From positions 1-64,000 of the forward strand of contig JBMNOA010000003.1 in the NCBI GenBank assembly GCA_050942825.1: 64,000 nucleotides of DNA, read 5' to 3'. The translations under genes were made by a program, and so were the position numbers. Within the stretch, counting starts at the first letter, position 1; every line of letters begins with the position of its first letter. A model generated the notes under the pieces. That model was not told the DNA's origin. It searched no databases and saw only the letters and a program-made list of their open reading frames with translations. Positions 44,046 through 52,876 of the stretch are shown here, in pieces. This DNA is from CAYRML01 sp050942825 (lineage in GTDB: Bacteria; Bacillota; Dehalobacteriia; UBA4068).

Positions 44046-44084
44046 AGACAAAAATAATGCCGGCCCAGTAAAGTCCAAGCCGAC
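44046..44084 (-). terminator. Riboswitch-linked terminator in the flgB leader
   Basis: A 10-bp stem GTCGGCTTGG/CTGGGCCGGC (G-C plus wobble pairs) with an ACTTTA loop, followed by ATTATTTTTG on the minus strand. It lies directly between the riboswitch aptamer and the flgB ribosome binding site, the expected place for an expression platform. Confidence 0.75.
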
Positions 44085-44089
44085 AGAAA

Positions 44090-44170
44090 TCTTGCAACTG
44101 GCTGTCATATTATTACAAACTTAGACCCTATAGCTTTGTGCCCCATGCTTTCACATGGTTTACCAAACAT
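44090..44170 (-). ncRNA. c-di-GMP-I (GEMM-I) type riboswitch of the flgB operon
   Basis: The minus strand reads GGTAAACC, a hairpin CCATGT-GAAA-GCATGG with the GAAA tetraloop, then GCACAAAGCTATAGGGTCTAA, and 3' GACAGCCAGTTGC. This follows the GEMM-I consensus (GGCAAACC, GAAA-capped P2, ACGCAAAGC, GGG-CUAA, AGCCA-GUU) with changes at two positions of the ACGCAAAGC element and C to T in GGCAAACC. The aptamer 3' strand (GACAG, AGCC) could alternatively pair with CTGTCGGCT of the terminator. This suggests that ligand binding releases the terminator, an OFF switch. C. difficile has a c-di-GMP-I switch in front of flgB, so the location is also precedented. Confidence 0.8.
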
Positions 44171-44512
44171 ATAAAATTATAAATAGTTATTAAAACCTAG
44201 ATTAATATAACTTTAATTTATACAATGCAGATAGCAATCATGTTTATGCCTCCTCCGATTGTACTTGTCAAACACCTCTATAATAAAATATTTTATTTGG
44301 ATATCTATACCCGTTAAATGACATTTTAGCTGGTGATTTAATCGAAATAACAGAATTATTAAAAGTTGTTAATAGAATTCTACCATTTATTGGCAAATTA
44401 GTCAATAAATTGTGTTAATTTTTCTTTTTTCGTGTCGAAATACACATCTTTATTTAATAAATGAAGAGATATAAAAATATTATGTAATTTTATCTGGACA
44501 GCTTTTATCAAC
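44171..44512. promoter_or_regulatory. Promoter region between the flgB operon and fliD
   Basis: 342 AT-rich bases without a gene. On the minus strand a TATAAT-like -10 (44176-44181) lies right before the riboswitch, with a poor -35. A TTGACA (44266-44271) farther up has a weak -10. These should include the early promoter of the flgB operon. Confidence 0.4.
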
Positions 44513-44539
44513 TTAAAATTTTTTTTCTTCTGTCGATAT
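44513..44539 (+). promoter_or_regulatory. Sigma-28 promoter of fliD
   Basis: TAAA - 14 bases - GTCGATAT (or TTAA with 15 bases), seven of eight -10 bases matching, 40 bases upstream of the fliD start. Confidence 0.75.
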
Positions 44540-44579
44540 AGTTTATGTGAAAAAATGATTAGCAGAAAGGAGTACGCCA

Positions 44580-46496
44580 ATGATAAGCACCTTAAATAGT
44601 AGCTATAACCGTGTAAGCGGACTTGCATCCGGAATGGATACCGAAACTCTGGTTAAGCAGCTTACCTCAGCCACACAAAACAAAATCTATGCTGCCCAGC
44701 AGCAAAAGCAACAGATTGAATGGAAGCAAGGATATTATCGGGAAATTCTTACCGGTCTGGTAAAATTTAACGAAAAATATTTCGGCACATCCTTAAATTC
44801 TCTTACTATTGGCGAATCCTTAAAGCAAATGACAGCTACCAGTAGTGATCCGCAGTATGTTTCAGCTATCGGAGGTTCCTCCAGCGGCAGCCAAAGCGTA
44901 TATTTCAGCGATATAATCAGCCTTGCTACCTCTTCTAAAGTGCAAAGCTCTCAAAAGGTCAGCGGCCAATTATCTACAGAAATTAACACAGAGCTGATAT
45001 CTGCTCTCAGTGGCAAATCGATGAAAGTCTCCGTGGACGGCATCTCCAAAATTATCACTTTTTCTGATAGGGAATATTCAGATTTACAGGCTGTGGCTGA
45101 TGAACTGACAGTGCTCCTTGATAGAGCTTTCGGTAGTGGCAAAGTCTCCGTTTCAGGTGATAATGGTATCTTGAGTCTTACAGCGCAAAATAGCAAAATA
45201 TCTCTTAATGTTACCGGGACACAAGACGGAGATGCTATAGACTTTCTTGGTTTTGCCCCTGGCAGCTCCAATCTCATCAACCTCTCCAATAAAGTTGGTG
45301 AGCTTAACTTGAATACCCCTTTGGTTAGTGAGGAATTTACCTTTACTATCAATGGAGAAAGTTTTTGCTTCGATTCTACAAATACTTTAAGCAATATTAT
45401 TTCCACTATCAATAACAGCGCCGCGGGAGTCAGACTTTCTTATTCTTCAGTTACCGACTCTTTTACCTTAATTTCTAAAGATACTGGTGCCGCCTCCGAA
45501 ATTGTTTTCCAAGATACCGATGGCAATTTTTTAAACTCTATTTTAGGACAAGGAGTCTTTGTTTCCGGGACTGATGCTGAAGTGAAGGTTGGGCTAAACG
45601 GTGCCACTGCAGAAGATGAATTGATAACACTGATACGCAGCTCCAATACTTTTGAAATCGATGGCACTACCTATACTTTAAACAATAAGGCCTCCGGAGA
45701 CACGCAAGAAAAGGTCACCGTGTCCACCGCATACAATATCGAAGATATGGTAGGTAAAATCACTGATTTTGTCAATGAGTATAATAAGCTGATAGATGCA
45801 ATCAACAGTAAGCTCAATGAGCCTTTTTACCGTAATTTTTTACCCCTTACCGAGGAACAAAAAGAACATTTAAGTGAGAACGAGCAAAAAATATGGACGG
45901 AAAAAGCCCAAAGCGGGCTGTTAAGAAACGATATTACACTTAAAAAAATCGTTAATGAATTAAGGACTTCTCTTTATGATGCTGTAAAAAAACTCGATTC
46001 TTCTGGTAATAATCTTGGTTTTATTTTACCGGATATTGGTATTACCACTAAAGGCTATTCTGACAACGGCAAGCTGATTATTAATGAAGGTGTACTCCGC
46101 AAAGCCCTGAGTGAAAAGCCGGAAGAGGTTTTAGCCCTTTTTACGCAAAATTCTTCCATAAAATATTCTCAGTATAATACTACAGAGAATAAAAAAATCC
46201 GCTACGAGGAATCAGGCCTTTTATGGCGCTTAAGTGATATCGTCAAGAATAATATCAGCAAAATAGGCATAAAAGGGCCACTGGTAGAGATGGTGGGTAG
46301 TCCGGAAACCAATTTTGTAGGTGTTTATACTTATAGCAAAAAGATCAGCGATGTTGAAGCGACTATTTCTAATCTCACTAAAAAGCTGGCAAAAGAGCAG
46401 GATAGTTATTGGTCCAAATTTACAGCCATGGAAAAAGCTATCAACTCCCTTAATTACCAAAGCGGCTGGCTTGCTGCACAGATGCCAAACAATTGA
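44580..46496 (+). CDS. fliD: Flagellar filament cap protein FliD
   Basis: Caps the growing filament. 638 residues: N-terminal domain with VSGLASGMDTETLVKQLTSA, several repeats of FliD/flagellin-IN type domains, and a C-terminal domain with the GIT-like IGITTKGYSDNGKLIINEGVLRKALSEKPEEVLALFT (in part) ending in a coiled coil. AGAAAGGAG precedes the ATG. First gene of the plus-strand unit fliD-fliS-fliT-like. Confidence 0.95.
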   Translation: MISTLNSSYNRVSGLASGMDTETLVKQLTSATQNKIYAAQQQKQQIEWKQGYYREILTGLVKFNEKYFGTSLNSLTIGESLKQMTATSSDPQYVSAIGGSSSGSQSVYFSDIISLATSSKVQSSQKVSGQLSTEINTELISALSGKSMKVSVDGISKIITFSDREYSDLQAVADELTVLLDRAFGSGKVSVSGDNGILSLTAQNSKISLNVTGTQDGDAIDFLGFAPGSSNLINLSNKVGELNLNTPLVSEEFTFTINGESFCFDSTNTLSNIISTINNSAAGVRLSYSSVTDSFTLISKDTGAASEIVFQDTDGNFLNSILGQGVFVSGTDAEVKVGLNGATAEDELITLIRSSNTFEIDGTTYTLNNKASGDTQEKVTVSTAYNIEDMVGKITDFVNEYNKLIDAINSKLNEPFYRNFLPLTEEQKEHLSENEQKIWTEKAQSGLLRNDITLKKIVNELRTSLYDAVKKLDSSGNNLGFILPDIGITTKGYSDNGKLIINEGVLRKALSEKPEEVLALFTQNSSIKYSQYNTTENKKIRYEESGLLWRLSDIVKNNISKIGIKGPLVEMVGSPETNFVGVYTYSKKISDVEATISNLTKKLAKEQDSYWSKFTAMEKAINSLNYQSGWLAAQMPNN

Positions 46497-46529
46497 TTTG
46501 TTCACTAATAACTTATGAGGTGATAACAG

Positions 46530-46931
46530 ATGTCATATGCTAATGCTTATGCCAAATATAAAGATCTCTCGGTCAAAACCCTTACCCCAGGAGAACTTAT
46601 TGTCTTGTTGTATGATGAAATGGCCTTGCAGATTAACCGGGCTATCCTCAATATCAAAAAGAACAAGCTGGAAGATGTTCACCACAATCTTATCAAAGCA
46701 CAAAATATCGTTCTTTACCTAGTAGATATTTTGGATATTAATTACCCTATTTCCGATAATTTGTTGCGGCTTTATGAATTTATCTATTTTCAGATGGTCA
46801 AGGCCAATGGAGAAAAAAATGTCGTCTTTTTGGAGGATGTTCTTCATATCACTAATCAGCTGAAAGATACTTGGCGGCAGGCGGAAAGTATCCACCGTCA
46901 AAAAATGTCATTGGAGGGAAATATAGTATGA
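46530..46931 (+). CDS. fliS: Flagellin export chaperone FliS
   Basis: 133 residues, helical, with AYAKYKDLSVKTLTPGELIVLLYDEMALQINRA and the typical ALxxIxxL heptads. Binds the flagellin C-terminus. Stop overlaps the following ATG by four bases. Confidence 0.96.
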   Translation: MSYANAYAKYKDLSVKTLTPGELIVLLYDEMALQINRAILNIKKNKLEDVHHNLIKAQNIVLYLVDILDINYPISDNLLRLYEFIYFQMVKANGEKNVVFLEDVLHITNQLKDTWRQAESIHRQKMSLEGNIV

Positions 46932-47419
46932 GTATACCGGACAGGGAAAACCTCTATCGTTTACTTAACCTGTCTCAGGAGAAACTCGCTCTTTTAAAAT
47001 CTTTTGCTCAGAGCCTAAAAGAGCTTTGTGAGGATCTCAATAAAGATGAAGAGTCTTTAATTGCTGCCCACATTCAAAAACAACAGAGCTTTATTCAAAG
47101 TATAGACTGCATAGATAAGGATTTTAAGGCCATTACCGCTTCCTGCGATGAGGATATTCGAGTCCTAATAAGTGCAAATACAGCAAATACAGCAGATATG
47201 TCTCAAGAATTACAGAGTATCAGAGAAATACTAGCAGAACAAATAAAATATCTGGGCTTTATTCGTGAACTGAACAGAGATACTCTCACTAAAGCACGGT
47301 CTTTGGCCAGCTCCTATAAGGATAAGATTATTAGCATCAATCGTGAGAAACACACCAATTACTATCCTCATAGCCCAAATCAGGTTGGAATGCTGCTGAA
47401 TTATAAAGAAAATGGCTAG
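46928..47419 (+). CDS. FliT/FlgN-like flagellar chaperone, tentative
   Basis: 163 residues, mainly helical with coiled-coil character (LYRLLNLSQEKLALLKSFAQSLKE, then a central acidic stretch). Its position after fliS and its size match FliT in Bacillus, or a second FlgN-type chaperone. No conserved residue settles it. ATG overlaps fliS by four bases, and GGAGGG lies seven bases upstream. Confidence 0.55.
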   Translation: MSIPDRENLYRLLNLSQEKLALLKSFAQSLKELCEDLNKDEESLIAAHIQKQQSFIQSIDCIDKDFKAITASCDEDIRVLISANTANTADMSQELQSIREILAEQIKYLGFIRELNRDTLTKARSLASSYKDKIISINREKHTNYYPHSPNQVGMLLNYKENG

Positions 47420-47428
47420 ATTAACGGT

Positions 47429-47455
47429 TAAATCCGATTGTCTGGAGTATGATAT
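47429..47455 (+). promoter_or_regulatory. Sigma-28 promoter of motAB
   Basis: TAAA - 15 bases - TATGATAT, five of eight -10 bases matching the consensus, 60 bases before motA. Confidence 0.6.
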
Positions 47456-47514
47456 GTTTTACACCCATCTAAAAAACTCAGCTTAATAGGAGGATGGAAA
47501 AGGAGGGTTTCATA

Positions 47515-48366
47515 GTGGATATTGCGAGTATTATAGGTGTAGTAATCGGTATAGGGTCTCTTATGGTCGCCTATTCTATGGATGGCGGTACCTTAACCGC
47601 TCTTTTAAATATCAGCGCAGGCTTTGTTGTTATTGGGGGGTCTCTTGGTGCCTTAGCAATTGCTTATGGTTTAGATCAACTGATTAAATTACCGGCACTT
47701 GTTCTAAAGGTAATAAAAAGTCCAAAATCCCGTCTTAACGAAACATTAGATTATCTGATAATGTTAGCCGAAAACGCCAGAAGAGACGGACTATTGAGTT
47801 TGGAGAAGATAATCAATAAAGAAGAACCGAAAAAACAAACAGTGGATCCTTTGATGAAAAATGGCATGCTGATGGTTATAGACGGAGCCGATTTAGAGCA
47901 GATAAAAGACTATTTAGAAACGGAAATCAATATTTTTGAAAGACATGCCAGGACGGAAGTTTCTATTTTCGAATCACTGGGAGGTTATGCTCCTACCTTT
48001 GGTATGGTCGGTACTATTATGGGAATGATCCAGGTGCTGGCTAATATGGAATCACCCGAACATATGGCTACATCAATTGCCGTGGCCTTTACCGCTACCC
48101 TGTACGGGGTTTTTTTAGCTAACCTTATATTTCTGCCTATAGCAAACAAGCTGAAGCTGCGCATGGAGGCCAGTCTAATTGAAAAGGAAATGATTGTTGA
48201 AGGGATCTGCTCCATCCGTAATGGACAAAACCCTAAAATATTGAGGGATAAGCTTTCTGTTTATTTAACAGGTAAAGCCGATGGGAAAAAAAGGTCTGCT
48301 GCTCCGGCAAAAGGCGTAAAAACCCGTATCGGCAAGGAGGCTGTCAATGAAAAGGCGAACAGATAA
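47515..48366 (+). CDS. motA: Flagellar stator protein MotA
   Basis: Proton or sodium channel stator. 283 residues, four transmembrane segments, with the FESLGGYAPTFGMVGTIMGMIQVL motif in the second half and a charged cytoplasmic loop between segments two and three. GTG at 47515 has GGAGG eight bases upstream; an ATG at 47494 would sit on TAGGAGG. The motB ATG lies 20 bases inside its end. Confidence 0.95.
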   Translation: MDIASIIGVVIGIGSLMVAYSMDGGTLTALLNISAGFVVIGGSLGALAIAYGLDQLIKLPALVLKVIKSPKSRLNETLDYLIMLAENARRDGLLSLEKIINKEEPKKQTVDPLMKNGMLMVIDGADLEQIKDYLETEINIFERHARTEVSIFESLGGYAPTFGMVGTIMGMIQVLANMESPEHMATSIAVAFTATLYGVFLANLIFLPIANKLKLRMEASLIEKEMIVEGICSIRNGQNPKILRDKLSVYLTGKADGKKRSAAPAKGVKTRIGKEAVNEKANR

Positions 48367-49081
48367 AGAAGGCTCAGATAATGCCGGTAGATGGCTTATT
48401 ACTTATGCGGACATAATGAACAATCTGCTGATCCTTTTCATCATGTTATACGCGATGAGTATGATTGATTTGGAAAAATTCGAAAGACTAAAAGAAGAAT
48501 TGCAAAGCTCCCTTAATCAGACCGAAATAGTTGAGCAAATACCAACTGAATCAGAGCAGGAGCAGATAATTATGGATGAGATAGAGGGTAAAGATGAATT
48601 TGATGCCATTTATACAGTCCTTAAGAAGGAAGTAAGCAATAGAGGTTATGAAGATAGTATCATGATTGAAAGAGGCCCCAATTATATCCGTTTACGCTTT
48701 GGGGACAGCGTTCTTTTTTATCCCGATAGCCCAGAATTCAAGCCGGAAAGCATAGGAATATTACAGGATATTGGCACTATTTTAAAAAGTGTGGACAATC
48801 TTATCCGCAATATAGAAATCGGCGGGCATACTGCCACCATAGGTGTTCCTACTACTAGTACTTTTGCTTGGGAGCTCTCGGCGGAACGTGCCATAGCAGT
48901 GCTTAAATTCATGGTAGGAAAATGCCAATTGCCGGAATCCAAAATGTCGATTGCCGGGTACTCCAAATTCCAGCCTGTGGGAGATAATAATACCGAAGCC
49001 GGGCGTAAAATGAACCGCAGGGTAGAAGTTAAGATCATCCGCCACCCTAAAACAGCAGTCAGTGAAAATGTGATAGAATAA
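48347..49081 (+). CDS. motB: Flagellar stator protein MotB
   Basis: 244 residues: one transmembrane segment with the TYADIMNN ion-binding aspartate, a plug/linker, and the OmpA-like peptidoglycan-binding domain (EIGGHTATIG, NRRVEVKI). ATG preceded by AAGGAGG and overlapping motA. The ion (H+ or Na+) cannot be decided here. Confidence 0.95.
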   Translation: MKRRTDKEGSDNAGRWLITYADIMNNLLILFIMLYAMSMIDLEKFERLKEELQSSLNQTEIVEQIPTESEQEQIIMDEIEGKDEFDAIYTVLKKEVSNRGYEDSIMIERGPNYIRLRFGDSVLFYPDSPEFKPESIGILQDIGTILKSVDNLIRNIEIGGHTATIGVPTTSTFAWELSAERAIAVLKFMVGKCQLPESKMSIAGYSKFQPVGDNNTEAGRKMNRRVEVKIIRHPKTAVSENVIE

Positions 49082-49162
49082 CGACTATGGTCTCCTTTTC
49101 TCATAAAGGTATAATATTCCCTCTCAAATATTTTAAAACGGTAAGTAATCCAACTTTTACTC

Positions 49163-49197
49163 AATGGTATGGCATCAACTGTCATACCATTTTTTTA
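49163..49197 (+). terminator. Terminator after motB
   Basis: A 9-bp stem AATGGTATG/CATACCATT followed by seven T. Confidence 0.85.
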
Positions 49198-49262
49198 AAA
49201 TATTATATAATCAACGGCTTATAGGTGCTTTGTTATGGTACTAAGAATATCTCATAAAATAA

Positions 49263-49291
49263 TTGCAAAAAAAGAAAAAACAGGCTATATT
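49263..49291 (+). promoter_or_regulatory. Promoter of the ABC transporter operon
   Basis: TTGCAA - 17 bases - TATATT, a good housekeeping sigma match. The 11-mer ATGATTGTAAA follows 14 bases after the -10 and is also found at the start of the tupA transcript. Confidence 0.6.
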
Positions 49292-49341
49292 TATAAATAA
49301 TAATATGATTGTAAAAAAATTATCAGAAAGAGGGATAGCCT

Positions 49342-50340
49342 ATGAAAAAGATTTTTAGCATTATGCTAATAGTATTTCTGTGCTTGGGACTTTTAGCTGC
49401 TTGCGGAAATGAAGCAACAGAGAAAAACGACAATACGGCAGATAAAGCTACAATAAAAATAGCCTCCTTAAAAGGTCCTACCACCATGGGCATGGTAAAA
49501 TTAATGTCTGATAACGAAGCGGGACAAGCATTAAATAATTATGAATTCCAGATAATGGGTACAGCCGATGAAATTGTCACAAAGATCGTCTCCGGAGAAA
49601 TAGATGCTGCGGCAGTGCCTTGTAATTTAGCCTCTGTTTTATATAACAAAACTAATGGAGGTATAAAAATCTCCGCTATCAATACCTTAGGCGTATTGTA
49701 CATTGTAGAAAACAGTGATAAAATTAACTCTATAGAAGACCTGAAGGGCATGACTATCTATACAACAGGAAAGGGAACTACGCCTGAATATATACTTAAT
49801 TATATATTAAGTGCAAACGGTATTGATCCTAAAAAAGATGTTACGATAGAATTTAAATCCGAATCCACAGAACTGGCCACTCTATTGAGCCAGGACCAGG
49901 ATATTGTGGCTATGCTTCCTGAACCTTATGTCACTACGGCTAAGTCTAAAAACGACAAATTACGTGTGGCTTTAAATATGACTGAGGAATGGGATAAAAC
50001 GGTTGGCCAAGGCGGCAGCTCTATGGTGACCGGAGTGTTAATCGTAAGAAATGATTTCTTGCAAGAAAATGAAGAAGCCTGGAAAAACTTTTTGAGTGAA
50101 TACAAGGCTTCTACTCAATATGTCAATAATAATGTGGCGGATGCTGCAGCTTTGGTTGGTAAGTATGAAATAGCTCCACAACCGGTGGCCGAAAAAGTAA
50201 TACCTAATTGTAATATCACTTATATAGATGGAACGGATATGCAAACGAAAGTTTCAGGATATTTACAGGTTTTATTTGAACAAGATCCGAAGTCCATAGG
50301 AGGAAAACTCCCAGATGCTCAATTCTACTACATCCAGTAA
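49342..50340 (+). CDS. ABC transporter substrate-binding lipoprotein, NitT/TauT/SsuA type
   Basis: 332 residues: lipoprotein signal with LLAAC (C21), then the type II periplasmic binding fold. TTGKGTTPEYIL and the AAAVPCNLASVLY segment resemble NMT1/SsuA proteins that bind sulfonates, nitrate or thiamin precursors. Substrate is undetermined. The permease ATG lies 26 bases inside its end. The Tup genes next door hint at an anion or cofactor role, but this is inference. Confidence 0.85.
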   Translation: MKKIFSIMLIVFLCLGLLAACGNEATEKNDNTADKATIKIASLKGPTTMGMVKLMSDNEAGQALNNYEFQIMGTADEIVTKIVSGEIDAAAVPCNLASVLYNKTNGGIKISAINTLGVLYIVENSDKINSIEDLKGMTIYTTGKGTTPEYILNYILSANGIDPKKDVTIEFKSESTELATLLSQDQDIVAMLPEPYVTTAKSKNDKLRVALNMTEEWDKTVGQGGSSMVTGVLIVRNDFLQENEEAWKNFLSEYKASTQYVNNNVADAAALVGKYEIAPQPVAEKVIPNCNITYIDGTDMQTKVSGYLQVLFEQDPKSIGGKLPDAQFYYIQ

Positions 50341-51106
50341 TTCTGACAAAAAGAGACGATGGCAAATATTCTTTGCCATCGTTTTTTGGATTGCCTTGTG
50401 GCAATTTGCTAGTTCACAGATAGGTGAGGAGATCCTTTTAGTTTCTCCTTGGGTTGTGCTGAAAACGCTTGTTGAACTTGTTCGGCAAACAGATTTTTGG
50501 CAAGCCATATCATTTTCCTTTTTCCGGATTGTTTTAGGATTTATTATTGCTGTGGTATGCGGGGTAGGCCTGGCAATTTTATCATCACAAATTTACTGGA
50601 TTAAGGTATTGGTCAACCCTCTGGCCTCGGTAGTGAAATCTACTCCTGTGGCTTCTTTTATCATTTTGGCCCTCATCTGGATTACTTCGAAAAACCTTTC
50701 TGTATTCATTTCTTTTCTGATGGTTTTTCCGATTATTTATACTAATACATTACATGGTATATTGAATACAGATAAAAAAATGTTGGAGATGGCACAAGTC
50801 TTTCATATCAGCGCGGGGAAAAAGTTCCTAAATATATATTTGCCTGAAGTAATGCCCTTTTTTGTTTCAGCTTGCTCTGTTTCTCTGGGTATCTGTTGGA
50901 AATCAGGTATTGCGGCCGAAGTTATTGGTTTGCCCAGCGGTTCTATCGGTGAGAAATTATATCACGCCAAAATTTATCTTAATACTGGTGATCTTTTTGC
51001 CTGGACTGCTGTGATTATATTGATCAGTATCTTGTTTGAAAAAGTGTTCCTTTCCCTTTTACAAAGGCTGCAGGTTAGAATAGAGGGGACAGGTGAGAAA
51101 AATTGA
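50315..51106 (+). CDS. ABC transporter permease, SsuC/TauC type
   Basis: 263 residues with six transmembrane segments and the EAA-like cytoplasmic loop (MAQVFHISAGKKFLNIYLPEVMPFF). ATG with GGAGG upstream, overlapping the binding-protein gene. Partner of the adjacent ATPase. Confidence 0.88.
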   Translation: MLNSTTSSNSDKKRRWQIFFAIVFWIALWQFASSQIGEEILLVSPWVVLKTLVELVRQTDFWQAISFSFFRIVLGFIIAVVCGVGLAILSSQIYWIKVLVNPLASVVKSTPVASFIILALIWITSKNLSVFISFLMVFPIIYTNTLHGILNTDKKMLEMAQVFHISAGKKFLNIYLPEVMPFFVSACSVSLGICWKSGIAAEVIGLPSGSIGEKLYHAKIYLNTGDLFAWTAVIILISILFEKVFLSLLQRLQVRIEGTGEKN

Positions 51107-51711
51107 CACCAAATGCTATTAAAGTGGAAAAACTAAACAAAGCTTTTGGAGAAAAAATAGTGCTCAAAGATTATAGCGCTGAATTTCCTGTTGGAGAAAT
51201 CACCTGTATCATGGGCCCTTCAGGCTGCGGAAAAACCACACTAATGCATATTATGCTGGGTTTGATCAAAGCAGATAGCGGGAAAATATCGGGCCTTGAA
51301 GGCAAAAAAATCACGGCCGTTTTTCAGGAAGACCGTCTCTGTAAAAATCTTAACGCAGTAGCCAATATTGCTATGGTCTGTCCCAAAAGTATTGGCAAAG
51401 AGCAAATAATAGAAAATCTTGCGCAAGTAGGTCTTAAAGGAGATAGTATTACCCGACCGGTAGTTAAGTTGAGCGGTGGTATGAAAAGGCGTGTAGCACT
51501 GGTAAGAGCTATAATGCCCGAATCAGATTGTATCTTCATGGATGAACCTTTTAAAGGTTTGGATGAAATAACACGTAAAATGATTATTAATTACGTTAAA
51601 CATCATACCCAGGGTAAAACATTGCTTATTATCACGCATGATCTCAATGATATCAGAGACTTGAAAGCTAATTTGATAAAGATGCCACTAGTTTCTGCGA
51701 TGGATAAATAA
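51103..51711 (+). CDS. ABC transporter ATP-binding protein, SsuB/TauB type
   Basis: 202 residues. Walker A GPSGCGKTTL, Q-loop AVFQED, signature LSGGMKRRVAL, Walker B CIFMDEP and H-loop ITHD are all present. It is shorter than the usual 250 residues because the C-terminal part is reduced. TTG start overlaps the permease by four bases. Confidence 0.88.
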   Translation: MTPNAIKVEKLNKAFGEKIVLKDYSAEFPVGEITCIMGPSGCGKTTLMHIMLGLIKADSGKISGLEGKKITAVFQEDRLCKNLNAVANIAMVCPKSIGKEQIIENLAQVGLKGDSITRPVVKLSGGMKRRVALVRAIMPESDCIFMDEPFKGLDEITRKMIINYVKHHTQGKTLLIITHDLNDIRDLKANLIKMPLVSAMDK

Positions 51712-51804
51712 TATTCAAATATTTCAGTCATATATTTTATATGGGTATTTAGTAAGATAAATAATATACAGAGGGTGTATATTTTATTTTAAGTGAAAAA
51801 TGTA

Positions 51805-51833
51805 TTGAAAAAAGAATATTATTGTCTTATAAT
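51805..51833 (+). promoter_or_regulatory. Promoter of tupA
   Basis: TTGAAA - 17 bases - TATAAT, a near-consensus housekeeping promoter, 57 bases upstream of the start. ATGATTGTAAA lies at 51839-51849, around the expected transcription start. Confidence 0.7.
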
Positions 51834-51889
51834 AAAACATGATTGTAAAGAAACAAAAGATTATGCTGCAATTTGAAAGGAGATCAAAA

Positions 51890-52753
51890 ATGAAAAAGAA
51901 ACTGTCTTTGTTACTCGTAGGCATCCTGCTTCTGGTAGCAGTATTTGCTCTCAGTGCTTGCGATAACAGCAATGTAACAGGCAATCCTCCAGCAGTTGCC
52001 CCGGAAAATCAAGTCATTCGCGTTTCAACCACCACATCGGTAAATGATTCCGGACTTTTGCCTTATTTGCAACAGGATTTTGAAGCAGAAACAGAATATA
52101 AACTTGAAATCACCTCCAATGGTACAGGTGCCGCTATCAAATTAGGCGAAACAGGTGATGCAGATGTTTTGCTTGTGCATGCCAAAGCATCTGAGGAAGA
52201 ATTTGTCGCTAATGGTTATGGCATAGAACGTATTCCCTTTATGTATAACTACTTTGTCATTGTTGGCCCGGCTGAAGATGCAGCTGCTGTTAAAGAAACC
52301 GCAAATGCTGCGGACGCTTTTAAAGCTATTGCAACATACGGTAAAACTGATTTTGTTTCTCGTGGCGATGATTCCGGTACCAATAAAGCAGAACTTAAAA
52401 TCTGGGATGCTGCCGGTATAGATCCAACCAGCAATGCTTGGTACGTTTCTGCTGGGGCCGGCATGGGTGCTGTTCTCAATCAAGCTAATGAGCGTCAAGC
52501 ATATACTTTTACTGATAAAGGAACCTACCTTTCCATGAAAAATAATCTCAAATTAGATTTATTGCTTGAAGAATCCGAAGACCTGAAAAATACTTATTCA
52601 TTAATTGCCGTCAACCCAGAAAAGAACCAAGGTATTAATGCAGAAGGCGCACAAGCCTTTATTGAATGGATGACATCCGATAAAACTTTAGAAAAAATAT
52701 CCACTTACGGAGTAGAGGAATATGGCGCTCCTCTGTTTTATCCTCTTGACTAA
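51890..52753 (+). CDS. tupA: Tungstate ABC transporter substrate-binding lipoprotein
   Basis: 287 residues: lipobox ALSAC, then the TupA pattern VSTTTSVNDSGLLPYL (the TTTS ligand motif), GDADVLLVHAKASEEEFVANGYG and MYNYFVIVGP. Binds tungstate with high specificity in the family; molybdate cannot be excluded. ATG at 51890 has GAAAGGAG upstream. A terminator separates it from tupBC, which would give more binding protein than transporter. Confidence 0.93.
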   Translation: MKKKLSLLLVGILLLVAVFALSACDNSNVTGNPPAVAPENQVIRVSTTTSVNDSGLLPYLQQDFEAETEYKLEITSNGTGAAIKLGETGDADVLLVHAKASEEEFVANGYGIERIPFMYNYFVIVGPAEDAAAVKETANAADAFKAIATYGKTDFVSRGDDSGTNKAELKIWDAAGIDPTSNAWYVSAGAGMGAVLNQANERQAYTFTDKGTYLSMKNNLKLDLLLEESEDLKNTYSLIAVNPEKNQGINAEGAQAFIEWMTSDKTLEKISTYGVEEYGAPLFYPLD

Positions 52754-52780
52754 CAAAATATATAAAACCTCATAAATGCA

Positions 52781-52812
52781 TAAGGGGCATGCAAAAGCAT
52801 GCCCCTTTGTTT
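52781..52812 (+). terminator. Terminator between tupA and tupB
   Basis: A perfect 11-bp stem AAGGGGCATGC/GCATGCCCCTT with an AAAA loop, followed by TGTTT. The short T tract suggests partial readthrough into tupBC. Confidence 0.75.
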
Positions 52813-52876
52813 GGTATAACAGAATAAACATATTTCTATGCAGTATCTAATATAAATCAACAGGTTGGGGAAAAAT

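Noticed and set aside
44951..45412. A 153-codon minus-strand frame inside fliD
   Set aside because: Antisense to fliD, with no ribosome binding site and no recognisable domain.
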